Shown here: positions 55,602-64,000 of the stretch, piece by piece
Layout: every line of letters begins with the position of its first letter
Position numbering within the stretch: position 1 is the stretch's first letter
Origin: Pascua guehoae
Taxonomy: Eukaryota > Basidiomycota > Tremellomycetes > Trichosporonales > Trichosporonaceae
Direction: 5' to 3'
NCBI GenBank assembly: GCA_001600415.1
Contig: BCJX01000012.1
Span: forward strand, 418,666-482,665
Length of the DNA stretch: 64,000 bases
The notes under the pieces: model-generated
Seen by the model: only the letters and a program-made list of their open reading frames with translations
What the model was told of the DNA's origin: nothing
Database searches by the model: none
Made by a program: the position numbers and the translations under genes

Positions 55602-56844
55602 CTACACTGCAGGACCCGTGGTGCCAGAGCCATGAGGTTTAGAGGCAGCCTCATGGCGGGCCTTCTCATCTTCCTCCTTGATGTGCTTCTCCTCTTTCAC
55701 CTCATTGCAGATGTGCAGCGTAAACTCTGCCCGGGGAAGCCACTTGTAGGTGCAGCTGGAGACCGGTGCACAGCTAGTCATGAACTGTCCTTTAGGATCA
55801 GGAGTGGGAGCTGGGAGGTCTGCTACTATGGCATTGCGAGAATAGTGGGAGCCTGTAACAACCAAGCCACAGCGCCATACGAGATGGAAGCAATTCCCAC
55901 AGGGATATTGATCGATATGGCTCCATATCGCCCCATAGTCCGCGGCCTGGACCCACCAGGTACCCGTCTCTGTTACTCGGCGCTACTCGCAACCACCTTG
56001 TGACTCCTTCTTGATGACATTCTCGTAACTCCTCGGTCAATGGCGATGGTAGACTATGTCCCATGACCTCGGCCATGTCCCGAGGCCAGCGGGCTTACTC
56101 AGCACACCGGCTCTAGCATAAGCGACTGGTCCAGGTAGGCCACTGCGAGACGGATGACTAGGCAGGATGAGGGGACCTAGGCGGTTGTCCCTCACGACCG
56201 TAGAAGGAGGGATATAAGGTGGCCCTCTTGAGCATAGAAGGGCCAATGATCTAGATTCATAGTTGAGTTGTAGAAGTCCTATTCATCTTGTCGTTGCGGA
56301 CAGCGGTCGTCTTCTTTTTTATCCCTTGCGCACCCGACACATATCCCCTCTAGACCCTCGTCGCCCACTATCACTCGATATCGCTCCATATCCCTCCTTG
56401 CCGATTTATCCTTGCCTCACCCGTCACCCGTCTTCTATGACTAGGCCCTAGCAGGCGTCTTACAGAGCCTTGAGTGAGGGTCTTGGCATTGCGCACTAGT
56501 TCGAGGGCCAAGGGGAGATGAAGGTCTGCAGGGACCTTGGGGTAGAGAGAGGTAGTCTCCTGCAGCGGAGCCGAAGTGGCTTGGTGAGCGCATGAGATGA
56601 CCGACAGAGGACCTGGGTGGAAGGTACAGGGTACCTTGCCCTTCTTACAGGGGGTGCAAGAGTCTTCAGGATTCTTGGTGTTTCCCCAACACATGATGCC
56701 TAAGTTTCGGCGGTGGGCACAGGCCGCAGTTGGGGGCTGAGCCATGTGCGAGGGGAACTCTTTAGCCCAATTGACCTGAAAGTTGGTTAGGAAAACTTGA
56801 GAAGAGGAGGTAGGAGGTGAAGAGGGGATGTGAGAGGGGGAAAG
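55602..56844 (-). pseudogene. Second gene of the same cysteine-motif family, interrupted by a solo LTR and cut by LTR-a
   Basis: Reads right to left. A splice acceptor (TTTCAG) near 56778 is followed by VNWAKEFPSHMAQPP, then CAHRRNLGIMCWGN...SCTPCKKGKVPCTFHPG, a cysteine cluster like that of the neighbour, then LVRNAKTLTQGS. Removing the solo LTR at 55854-56464 and one GGCTC joins this in frame to HYSRNAIVADLPAPTPDP, CTYKWLPRAEFTLHI and a charged C-terminal helix (EVKEEKHIKEEDEKARHEAA), ending with a stop at about 55602. The 5' part is missing because LTR-a begins at 56845. Without the LTR there are no stops in this piece, so it died more recently than its neighbour. Confidence 0.6.
55854..56464. 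mobile_element. Solo LTR (family LTR-e), TSD GAGCC
   Basis: A 611-bp unit TGTAACAACC...GGCGTCTTACA with exact GAGCC on both sides (55849-55853 and 56465-56469). It contains repeated ATATCGATATGG/GATATGGAGC-like motifs near both ends. It interrupts the reading frame of the gene at 55602-56844; removal restores it. No second copy seen. Confidence 0.9.
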
Positions 56845-57416
56845 TGTCATGAGCCAAATGGTGGAGGCTTGGGAACCTAACACCAACCTAGCACCGTGAC
56901 TCTGTCTTGACCTGCAAGACGGTGTCAGACTCATGGGATTGACAAGCTAAAGGAAGGCATTGGGGCCAGGGGGTTGCTGCGACATGCATGTGGAGGGGAC
57001 ATGGAAGGACGGAAGGATAGAGCGGAGATGGAGGTGGCACCACAGAGGTGTCAGAAAGGGCAAATGCCGAGGCAACTGGTTGTCGAGACTAGACTTGTAG
57101 TTGCATGGCTTAGGGATACAAACTACTGACGGTGCTGAACTATATACCCTAGTGAGCATATGAGCATGAGCTGCATGGGGAGTACGGAGTTAGGCCTAGT
57201 CTACAAGCATGGCACTTTGGGTCGGCGATATAGCCCTTGTAGTAGCGCCGACATGCATGGACGACAGCCACGAGGGTGTACTACATGAGGTGTCGTGCAG
57301 CGTGTGTTGTGTACTGTTGAGACGACGTGCATGATTTCTTGTCGCTTGTTGTCTCGAGTGGCAAACCGAGCCAAGTGGTGGTGGAGGTTGTGACATCATG
57401 TGATTGTCGGTCACGT

Positions 57417-58047
57417 TGTGGGGAGGAAACCGAGGCGGCCTGATTTACATGTTTACCGTGTGGTGAGCCAGGGTGGGTAGCCCGTGTGCATAGGACGAAC
57501 CCCGGCAGCCAGCCAGAGAAGCTGGTGATGGTGGCAAACTTGGGTAGACAGCCCGTGTGCATAGGACGAGCCCCGGCGGCCAGCCAGAGAAGCGGGTGAC
57601 GGTGGCAAACTTGGGTAGACAGCCCGTGTGCATAGGACGAGCCTCGGCAGTCAGCTAGAAACGCTGGCACCGGTGGCAAACCTGAGCAGTCAGCCTGTGT
57701 GCGTGGGGTGAACCTCGGCGGTCAGCTAGGGATGCTGGTGCCGGTGGTCAACCCAGGCTGACAGCCCATGTGGGAAAATGGGCCCAGGCGGTCAGAGATA
57801 GAGGCTAGTAGAGCACCGTGGGAAGGTCGGGGCAAAGACGCCTTGGCAGGAAATGGGGCACCACGTGTGTCATGGGGCGTCGTCCATTAACTCATTCGAG
57901 ACTAAAAATGAGACGACAACTCCACCAAGTAACCAGATAGAGATGGACCGCAAGAGTGTCAATGCTAGGAACTGTGGCGGGGAGCCAGAGTGAGTTCCTA
58001 AGCGAGCGGAATTAGAGAGTGTAGGCGGGACGCTTTGAATCTCCACA
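57417..58047. mobile_element. 631-bp insertion in LTR-a, flanks ACGT, carries a minisatellite
   Basis: Ends TGTGGGGAGG...AATCTCCACA are partly inverted. ACGT lies at 57413-57416 and 58048-58051, and removal restores the LTR-a sequence GTCACGTGATTTTGAC. No protein. A 4-bp duplication plus TG/CA ends suggests a solo LTR of another family or a non-autonomous element. Confidence 0.75.
57475..57770. repeat. Minisatellite, about 67-71-bp unit, four to five copies
   Basis: Units start GGGTAG(ACA)GCCCGTGTGCATAG at 57475, 57542 and 57613, with two more divergent copies beginning near 57682 and 57752. Each contains GGCAGCCAGCCAGAGAAGC and GGTGGCAAAC. The first two or three are nearly identical; the last are diverged. 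Confidence 0.9.
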
Positions 58048-58097
58048 ACGTGATTTTGACACTGCGTAGAAATGAGCAAGTCATCCAGATCGTGACA

Positions 58098-58948
58098 GGC
58101 CGTGGTCATGTTGTCGCGCCAGTGTCCAGTCATGTACGTTTCATACTGCACGTCAATGGGCAGGATACTCTCTTCACCGTACAGCAGGAAGTGAGGAGTA
58201 TAGCCAGTAGTACGCTTGGCTGTCGTCCTGTCCACCTACAAGGCGAGAGGCAATAGCCACCTCCAGTTGGGCAGCCTTGACCATGCAAGCTAAAGAGCAA
58301 CTCTTTGATCAGTCCATTACCTCTCTTAATCCCACTGTTCATGGCCAGGTTGTGGGCCAACATCTGAATGTACCATACACCCCATGCCCAGAGCAGTGCC
58401 TCGAATTCACCTCTGAATTCAGAGGCTTGGTCCATACTAACCTGCCCTACCAGCCCAAACCTAGCCAGTATATCCTCATAGAAGAACTGGGCGATAGTCT
58501 CGGCCTTTCCATCTGGCAGCACCCGCCCTTTGACCCATCCAGTCAAATCATCATGCGCGAGCACGATAATGTACATTCTGCCGTGCACCCCTTCACCATT
58601 GTCCACACCCATCGTGATGCAATCGATGCTTACTTTCCCAAACAGCACTGGCACGAGGAGGCTAGTGCGCGGATTCTCATAGAATCAATAGTCACGCGCC
58701 TGGCAGTCCGGGCAGCTCTTTGTCCATTCCTTACACGCCGCGCTCAGGCCTTGCCAGTAGAACCTCTCGGCAACTTTGAAGTAGGTGTACTGTGCGCCCT
58801 TGTGACCCGCCTGCTCATGACAGAGGTTGAGGATAGACTCTTGACGCTTCTTGTCCATTACCACCTCTGTGAGGAGCCGATACCCTTTCCTTCTCCACAA
58901 CTTGCCCTGCTCAAGATGACAGTACTTGGCCATTAGCTGCACTGTCAT
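58098..58948 (-). pseudogene. Ty3 integrase, - strand copy, truncated
   Basis: Homologous to the integrase at 17270-18110. The zinc motif CHEQAGHKG...CPDC is intact and is followed by a TGA (CGA in the other copy) right after DCQARDY. The catalytic D, D and E regions (SIDCITMG, VSMDQASEFR, GIKRGNG) follow. The third has Lys in place of the catalytic Glu, which inactivates it. The frame ends at DNMTTA, where LTR-a begins. Confidence 0.88.
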
Positions 58949-60736
58949 CTTCAGCCTTCAGCCTGCACGACAAACCGTCCGCGATCCTGTGCCTCTCTCC
59001 TGGCACATGCTTAAAGACAAAGTCGTTAAGCTTGATGTACCAACACCATCTTGCCTCTGCCACACTTGGCAGGATCGGAGAGTTGATCATCTGCTTGATA
59101 GACATGCAGTCCAACTCGAGAATGAACCTAGTGTTGTGCATGTAGTGGTGGACCACCCTCATCCCGACATAGATCCCATACAGCTCCAACTTCGGTTGGC
59201 TGTAGCCCTGCTGCACGGTGTTGTAGTACATGCTGTAGAACCGGGCCAGATATCGTTTCCCATCTTCACCCATCTGTGCTAGTTCTACCCCGCACCCCAT
59301 GATGCTGGCGTCAATCGCCACTATGAGAGGGTACTTCTCGACTCTCGAGTAGTCTATTGGCCATATCCATCCACTCAGTAGTACCTGGTGTTTGATCTTG
59401 TCCATGGCCTCGTCATGCTCTATCGTCCAGATGAACAGTGCAGCTTGCGGTGTCTTGGTTAACAATACTAGGGGTAGCGCTATCTTCCCATAGTTCTGGA
59501 TCCAGTTCCGAGCCACTCCTACTGTCCCCAGAAACCCTCTAACCTCCTTGGTGTTCTTACACTTCGGCCACTTCTCGATCTTGGCTGTGGCCGTCTTAGT
59601 GATCTTCCTGCCTTTGGCTGAGCAGATGTATCCCACCATTTGCACCTCTGGCATGCCCAAGTGCACTTTTGCCCCCGAGAAGGTGCCGCCGAACCTCTTC
59701 ATCTTGTGCAGTACCCTGTTGACTGACAGCGCGTGCTTGTAGACGTAGTGGTGGATGTTGGTACCGGGTATCTTCTTGGGTTTGCCATCCGGCCCCAGGT
59801 ACTGCGTTCGCGGCCCTTTGATGGTGACGTCGTCCACATACACGCACACAAGCTCCAGTGACTCCTTGGCGAATATGTAGACCATTGCACATTGAAACGC
59901 AGCGACGGCGTTGGTCCATCCTTGGGGCATACGCCGCAACCTGAGAGTGCCAATCAGGCTCTCAAACGTGGTCAAGTCATATGAGCCCTGGTGCAGTGCC
60001 ATTTAGTCATAGCCCATGAAGGCGTCGAGACTCGTATATATGTGACACCCCGCCAATTCCTCCGTCATCTCATCCATCAGCGGCGGCACGCCCGCGTCCT
60101 TGATCATGACCGAGTTCAGCTTCTGCAAGTCATGCACAATCCTAATCCTCCCATCCTTCTTTTCCACTGCGAAGAATCCCGATCGATAACTGGACTGTGA
60201 CTGCTCATACAGCCCATTCTTCAGCTTCTCTTTGAGGAACTCAATGACCTTGGCGCGCATCATTACAGGCAAGCGGATGTTCCGATCCTGCCACGGCTCA
60301 TGTGATACCACGGGTATCTTGTGGGGAGGTATGTACTCTTCCTTGAACCCTCCCTTCTCATCCTCCATCCACGCCAATGCTGTCTTGTTTCTGAGGAGGA
60401 TGACGGCCATCAAGCATTTCTCCTCCTCAGTCAAAAATCCCCAAACTTGCCTTTGAAGAGTGCGTTTCGGCACTCCTTCGTCAACCTCTTCCCTTCTGGG
60501 ATGTCCTCCAGCTTCTTGTAGCTGGTGGTGACCTCTGGCAGATCATTCCACACGTCAGGGGGTGTTGTCAACACCAGCTTGGCCTCCTCCGGCACTGTCG
60601 TCAGGACTGGGTGCTTCTTCTTAGCAACAGGCTTGTATGCACCTGCTACCTCATATGACTCCTGCTCGATTCCCATCCCAAAGTCCAGGACCATACACGC
60701 CCCCCTTGTCATGTTGTCATGAATCAAACATGACAT
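58940..60736 (-). pseudogene. Ty3 reverse transcriptase and RNase H, - strand copy
   Basis: Same element as 15646-17060 in inverse orientation and better kept. It starts MSCLIHDNMTRGACMVLDFG at 60736, shifts frame near 60450 (GKFGDF/LTEEEKCLM), and contains RSGFFAVEKKDGRIRIVHD. The TAA at 60005-60003 is shared with the other copy. RT catalytic YVDD and RNase H VAIDASIMGCGVEL are intact. Compared with the + copy, 209 bp (equivalent to 17061-17269) are deleted between RNase H and integrase, which shifts the frame. Confidence 0.9.
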
Positions 60737-61437
60737 AATCCTTGCTGACTAAGCTTGTCGCCACAAATGTTGAACAGAACGTCGAACGACCAATACGATG
60801 ACCAATATGTCGCCAGAAACGTCAAGCTCTTCGTCGAATGATGTCATCGCTGACAAAGCTTCATCGCCAGAAACATCGAGCTCCTCATCGAATGATGTCA
60901 TTGCTGACTAAGCCTCGTCACCAGAAACGTTGAGCTCCTGTTGCCAGAAAAGTCGAACGACCAATACAATGACCAATACGTCGACAGAAATGTCAAGACA
61001 AATGTAGAGGATTGCCAATCCGGCCATTCAAGTGTCTTTGTTTATTTGTTCCCTGTAGTTAATGATAAGATATATAAAGGAGGGGTCTGAAGCCCTCAGA
61101 CCTCCTCAGAAATGGATCATAGACTTCACACACACATACCTCGACCCCCCCCCCCCTCTCTTGACATACACCAGCCCACCTCGACAAACTTGACCTCACC
61201 CTCCTTGGACCTCCATCATCCTCCTACACCCTCCTCCCTGTTCCCCTCCTTGTGTATCCAAGTGGCAAGCCAGAGACACAGCCGTCTAACGTGACTGCTA
61301 CCCCTCTTGCTTGTGGCCTGGCCTTCCTCCTTCCTTGTTCCTCCAGTTCTCCTCTGTCAACCTCCTGTCCTCTATTTAGGAGATAGGCCCCCCACCCAGG
61401 TGATAAGTTTGAAAAAGGGTTTCAACACTTTTATCAC
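60737..61437 (+). mobile_element. LTR-c, 701-bp insertion in Ty3 pol, flanks ACAT
   Basis: The - strand pol frame is open up to both edges, and after removal of the segment and one ACAT (60733-60736, 61438-61441) it joins as LVMEDM/SCLIHD. The left third is built of repeats (CGCCAGAAACGTCRAGCTC and CGAACGACCAATAC units). The right part carries TATATAAAGGAGGGG at about 61071 and the CT-rich leader shared with 20436-20912. The exact ends are uncertain by a few bases, since TG/CA ends are not evident. Confidence 0.7.
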
Positions 61438-61440
61438 ACA

Positions 61441-62431
61441 TGTCCTCCATCACCAGCTCTTTGACCTCCAGACCATCCTCAGGCAGTTGCCGCACCTGGT
61501 TTTCAATCTGGTCGGCCAGCCTCTCCACCATCTCCTGGATGTTCTTCAGCCCGGCTGCCACCTCCTTTTCCTCCACCGACGCCAGCGTCTCCCACTCTAG
61601 ACCGGGACCCGATCCTTCCTCGTCGTATTCCACACTGATGACCTCGATGGCTTCCACCCTCGCTCGATAGTCGGGGCCCCATTCTTCGTCCTCTACCTCC
61701 TCCACCCATGCCCCTTGCACACGGTAATCAGTACCCTCACCTTCAGTGTAGTTGATGATCTCTGCAGCAAACCGCCCCATCTCCGTCAGGTGAACGCTAC
61801 CGCTGTCCTTGTTGAGCTGCGTCAACTCGGGGCCTTCGGTAGGGAACATGGCAAACTCGGAGGTGCCAGCCAGAGTCTGTTGGCGCATGATACGGTTGGG
61901 CCTGCTCCAAAACACGTCCACGCAATTTGTCAACAAGAACGGCATGCCCAGGTACACCCTCTCCTCATTGAGTGTGTCGCTGACCCAGAAGTAGTGCCAA
62001 GTCTCGAGGCCGCCGACGTCCAGCGTGCCCTCAAAGAAACCGGGCAGGCCGACACCCTGTCCATGAATGCCAGAGACCCAGAATCGGACATCGCTCCTTA
62101 AGGCCACTCTCAGCTTCTGGAACAGCTTGCACGGGATCATGTTTAACATGGCATTGTCATCCACCATGGCGCGACACTCAATCCCTCCCAGCCGACAAGG
62201 CAACAGGGCTGTCCGTACTGCCAGGGGAAGGAAAGGGGCACCGATCTGACCTTCTGGGTTGTAGACGTTGGGGACTAACTTTGTCCTCCCGTTGCCCATC
62301 TCCTCGTAAGCCTCGCTGGCCTCCCAAAGGGGCAGTATGTACCGGGACAGGATCTCGCCCCCAAACTTCCTTGGCCTCACACTGCAGATCCTCTCCGTAT
62401 GCCTCCACGCTGGCCACTTCTCCCTCGGCAT
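61441..62431 (-). pseudogene. Ty3 protease and linker, - strand copy
   Basis: The aspartic protease region of the Ty3 polyprotein. CRAMVDDNAMLNMIPCKLF (near 62160) is the active-site block, with DDN where fungal relatives have D[ST/D]G. HYFWVSDTLNEERVYLGMPFL is the second conserved half. An acidic linker with EVKELVMEDM follows and leads, across LTR-c, into RT. The frame is open for about 330 codons. Confidence 0.75.
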
Positions 62432-63685
62432 CCGCCCTCCCCTGAGCTGCCTCTTCTATGGGTGCGGGCTTGCCCATGGCCCTGCGGAGATAATGGGTGA
62501 AGAACGGCGACAACACCACGAGTTCTGTGAGCATGAGTACTATCCCCTGCCCGCTTGATGAATACACCAGCCTCTTACAGACCTCGGTAGGGTTGACGTC
62601 ATAGGTCATGTCCGTGTTGACCTTCGCGTACTTGCTTCTGCCCGTATCCCCTTTTGCCACTTCTGGCGCGACAGGCTTTGCCCCATGCATCTTACTTGCG
62701 GGTGGGCTGGCCGCCTTCGGGGAAGGAGCAGAAGCCGGCGGCACCATCTTCACCCCGGCTCTCGCCCTCCCTGGCAGGGATGGGTTTCCGCTAATGTGAA
62801 TCACCCTGGGCTGCCCGTCCTTAGTCAAAGAGACTAGCTTGCCACGAACAGGAGGCAGCGCGCCCTTCGGCACCCCTGTTCCCCTCTTCGGCTGCTCTTT
62901 GGTGTAGGGGGTGGTGCGGCTGTCACCAATGCTGGTGGCGCACTTATCCGCAGCTGCCACCTCTACCTCTGTTCCCCTGCATCCAGCTCATCCCATGCGA
63001 CAACCAATCCCGAGGCCACCTCGTACTCTCCATCCCATTCCACCCCCGCCTCATCCACATAGTAGTCCCCCTCCTCCTCGTCCTCATACTTGGGACTATA
63101 CTCGTCACCAACACACACTTCACCAACGCATGCCTCCTCCATCTCTTCCTCCCATCCCCTCTCTACGGCCTCCTGGTACCATTCCGCATTCAGCGCCGCC
63201 ACTTCAGCCGTGCACTGCTTCGCTTCCGCGAGACTCTCGGCGACACAGGCATGCCGGTTACCCTGGGTAGGGTGTCGCCCCACCATCTCTCTGACTCGTG
63301 GTCCGCCCACCCACACGATGGGCCTGCTTTTCCGCCCCAGCACTTCTTCCCCGTACCAAACTACGCCAAGGTCCAAGACCTCCTGTAGCTTCCGGCATTC
63401 GCCCACAAAGTGACCCAGGTTCCCACACCAGAAACACTCATTCCAGCGGAACGTGAAGGGCCTCGGTCCCACCGGTTGCTGGCCTCCCCCAGGCAGCTGG
63501 CCCACCGCTGCCATTTTGGCTTCTACAGTGACGTTTTCGATCCGAGGTTTGGTTGGCGCGGGAGCGGAGGGCCTTGGCCCCGGGCCCCAGGGTACAAACT
63601 GCGGCCTTTGGCCAGTCCACGGTGGCCGCTGGAACACAGGCCGTGGCACGGGTCGCGGTGCGTACGCAGTTCCTCCTCCCAGGGA
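62178..63685 (-). pseudogene. Ty3 gag C-terminal half with CCHC zinc knuckle
   Basis: From the LTR-a border at 63685 the frame runs through a Pro/Gln-rich part and FRWNECFWCGNLGHFVGECRK (63393-63440), a perfect CxxCx4Hx4C zinc knuckle that would bind the element's RNA. An acidic region to a stop at 62963 follows. A second frame (62960-62178) continues with AAADKCATSIGDS, the hydrophobic VLMLTELVVLSPFFTHYLR and PIEEAAQG, and shifts again into the protease frame. The N-terminal capsid half, the leader and the primer site are absent, so LTR-a abuts the middle of gag. Confidence 0.85.
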
Positions 63686-64000
63686 TGTCACGAGCCGAAC
63701 GGTGAAGGCTTGGGAACCGAACACAAACCTAGCACCGCAACTCCGTCTCGGCCTGCAAGACAGCGTCGGACTCATGGGATTGACGACCTAAAGGAAGGCG
63801 CCGGGGCCAGGGGGTTGCTGCGACACACACGCGGAGGGGACGCGGAAGGACGGAGGGACGGAGCGGAGACAGAGGTGGCACCGCGGAGGTGTCGGAGAGG
63901 GCAAATGCCGAGGCAACTGGTTGTCGAGACTAGACTTGTAGTTGCATGGCTTGGAGATACAAACTACGGACGGCGCTGAACTAAGTACCCTAGCGAGCGT
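63686..64000 (-). mobile_element. LTR-a, partial, cut by window end
   Basis: Begins TGTCACGAGCCGAACGG at 63686 and matches LTR-a to the end of the window. Its orientation is that of a 5' LTR for the - strand Ty3 genes, but the join to mid-gag shows a deletion or a separate insertion. The copy is CpG-rich and therefore probably young. Confidence 0.9.

Larger units (their letters stand above)
56845..58097 (-). mobile_element. LTR-a, 3' LTR of the - strand Ty3 element, split by a 631-bp insertion
   Basis: 56845-57416 and 58048-58097 together match LTR-a (about 620 bp). The LTR follows directly on the truncated integrase frame, so the C-terminal module and the polypurine tract have been lost. 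The copy is CpG-poorer than 13018-13635. Confidence 0.9.

Noticed and set aside
1..64000. tRNA, rRNA or telomeric repeat sequences
   Set aside because: No cloverleaf with a B-box, no rRNA-like conserved stretch and no telomere-type repeat array were seen by eye.

Overview
The window looks like one end of a gene-bearing segment of a basidiomycete fungal chromosome, probably Tremellomycetes/Trichosporonales-like (an inference). The reasons are intron-dense GC-rich genes with 36-53 nt introns, GTGAGT-type donors, CTAAC/CTGAC branch sites close to the acceptor, and fungal Ty3/gypsy and Ty1/copia elements. Two runs of N (12279-12510 and 24771-24895) mark assembly gaps.

Layout. Positions 1-9388 hold four ordinary host genes, all on the + strand: the 3' part of a Ulp-type SUMO protease (1-2032), a 12-exon stomatin/SPFH protein (3657-5300), a PTGR/alkenal-reductase-type NAD(P)H oxidoreductase with a possible mitochondrial presequence (6038-7268), and an intronless FAD-dependent amine oxidase/dehydrogenase of the DAO superfamily (8126-9388). 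I see no pathway linking them.

From about 10.1 kb to the end (about 54 kb) I find no convincing intact host gene. The stretch is a stack of nested, mostly dead mobile elements. Five LTR families can be told apart: LTR-d (about 450 bp, TGTCACA...TGTGACA); LTR-a (about 620 bp, TGTCA...TGACA, tied to a Ty3 element without a visible chromodomain); LTR-2 (about 490 bp, TGTTA...TAACA, with a chromovirus-type gag); LTR-b (about 470 bp); and a copia LTR (565-581 bp, TGTCGAAAT...TTGAAA). Several insertions carry target-site duplications, and conceptually removing them restores an interrupted reading frame, so the relative order of insertion can be read. Two copies of the same Ty3 pol lie in opposite orientation (15.6-19.5 kb +, 58.1-63.7 kb -). 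A copia cluster fills 41.8-50.3 kb. DNA transposons are a broken Tc1/mariner transposase (29.7-30.8 kb, -), a broken MULE transposase (31.6-33.5 kb, -) and two MITEs with TA target sites (24.0 and 41.3 kb).

Two related decayed non-TE genes with cysteine-cluster motifs sit at 53.1-56.8 kb. Stretches around 20.9-29.7, 33.5-41.2 and 52-55.6 kb are degenerate and rich in short tandem repeats.

Repeat copies show directional loss of CpG to TpG/CpA and many in-frame stops explainable by C-to-T change. This suggests long-term cytosine methylation. A gene-free, LTR-dense, CpG-decayed block of this size next to normal genes would fit a regional centromere or pericentromeric heterochromatin, but the sequence alone cannot prove that.
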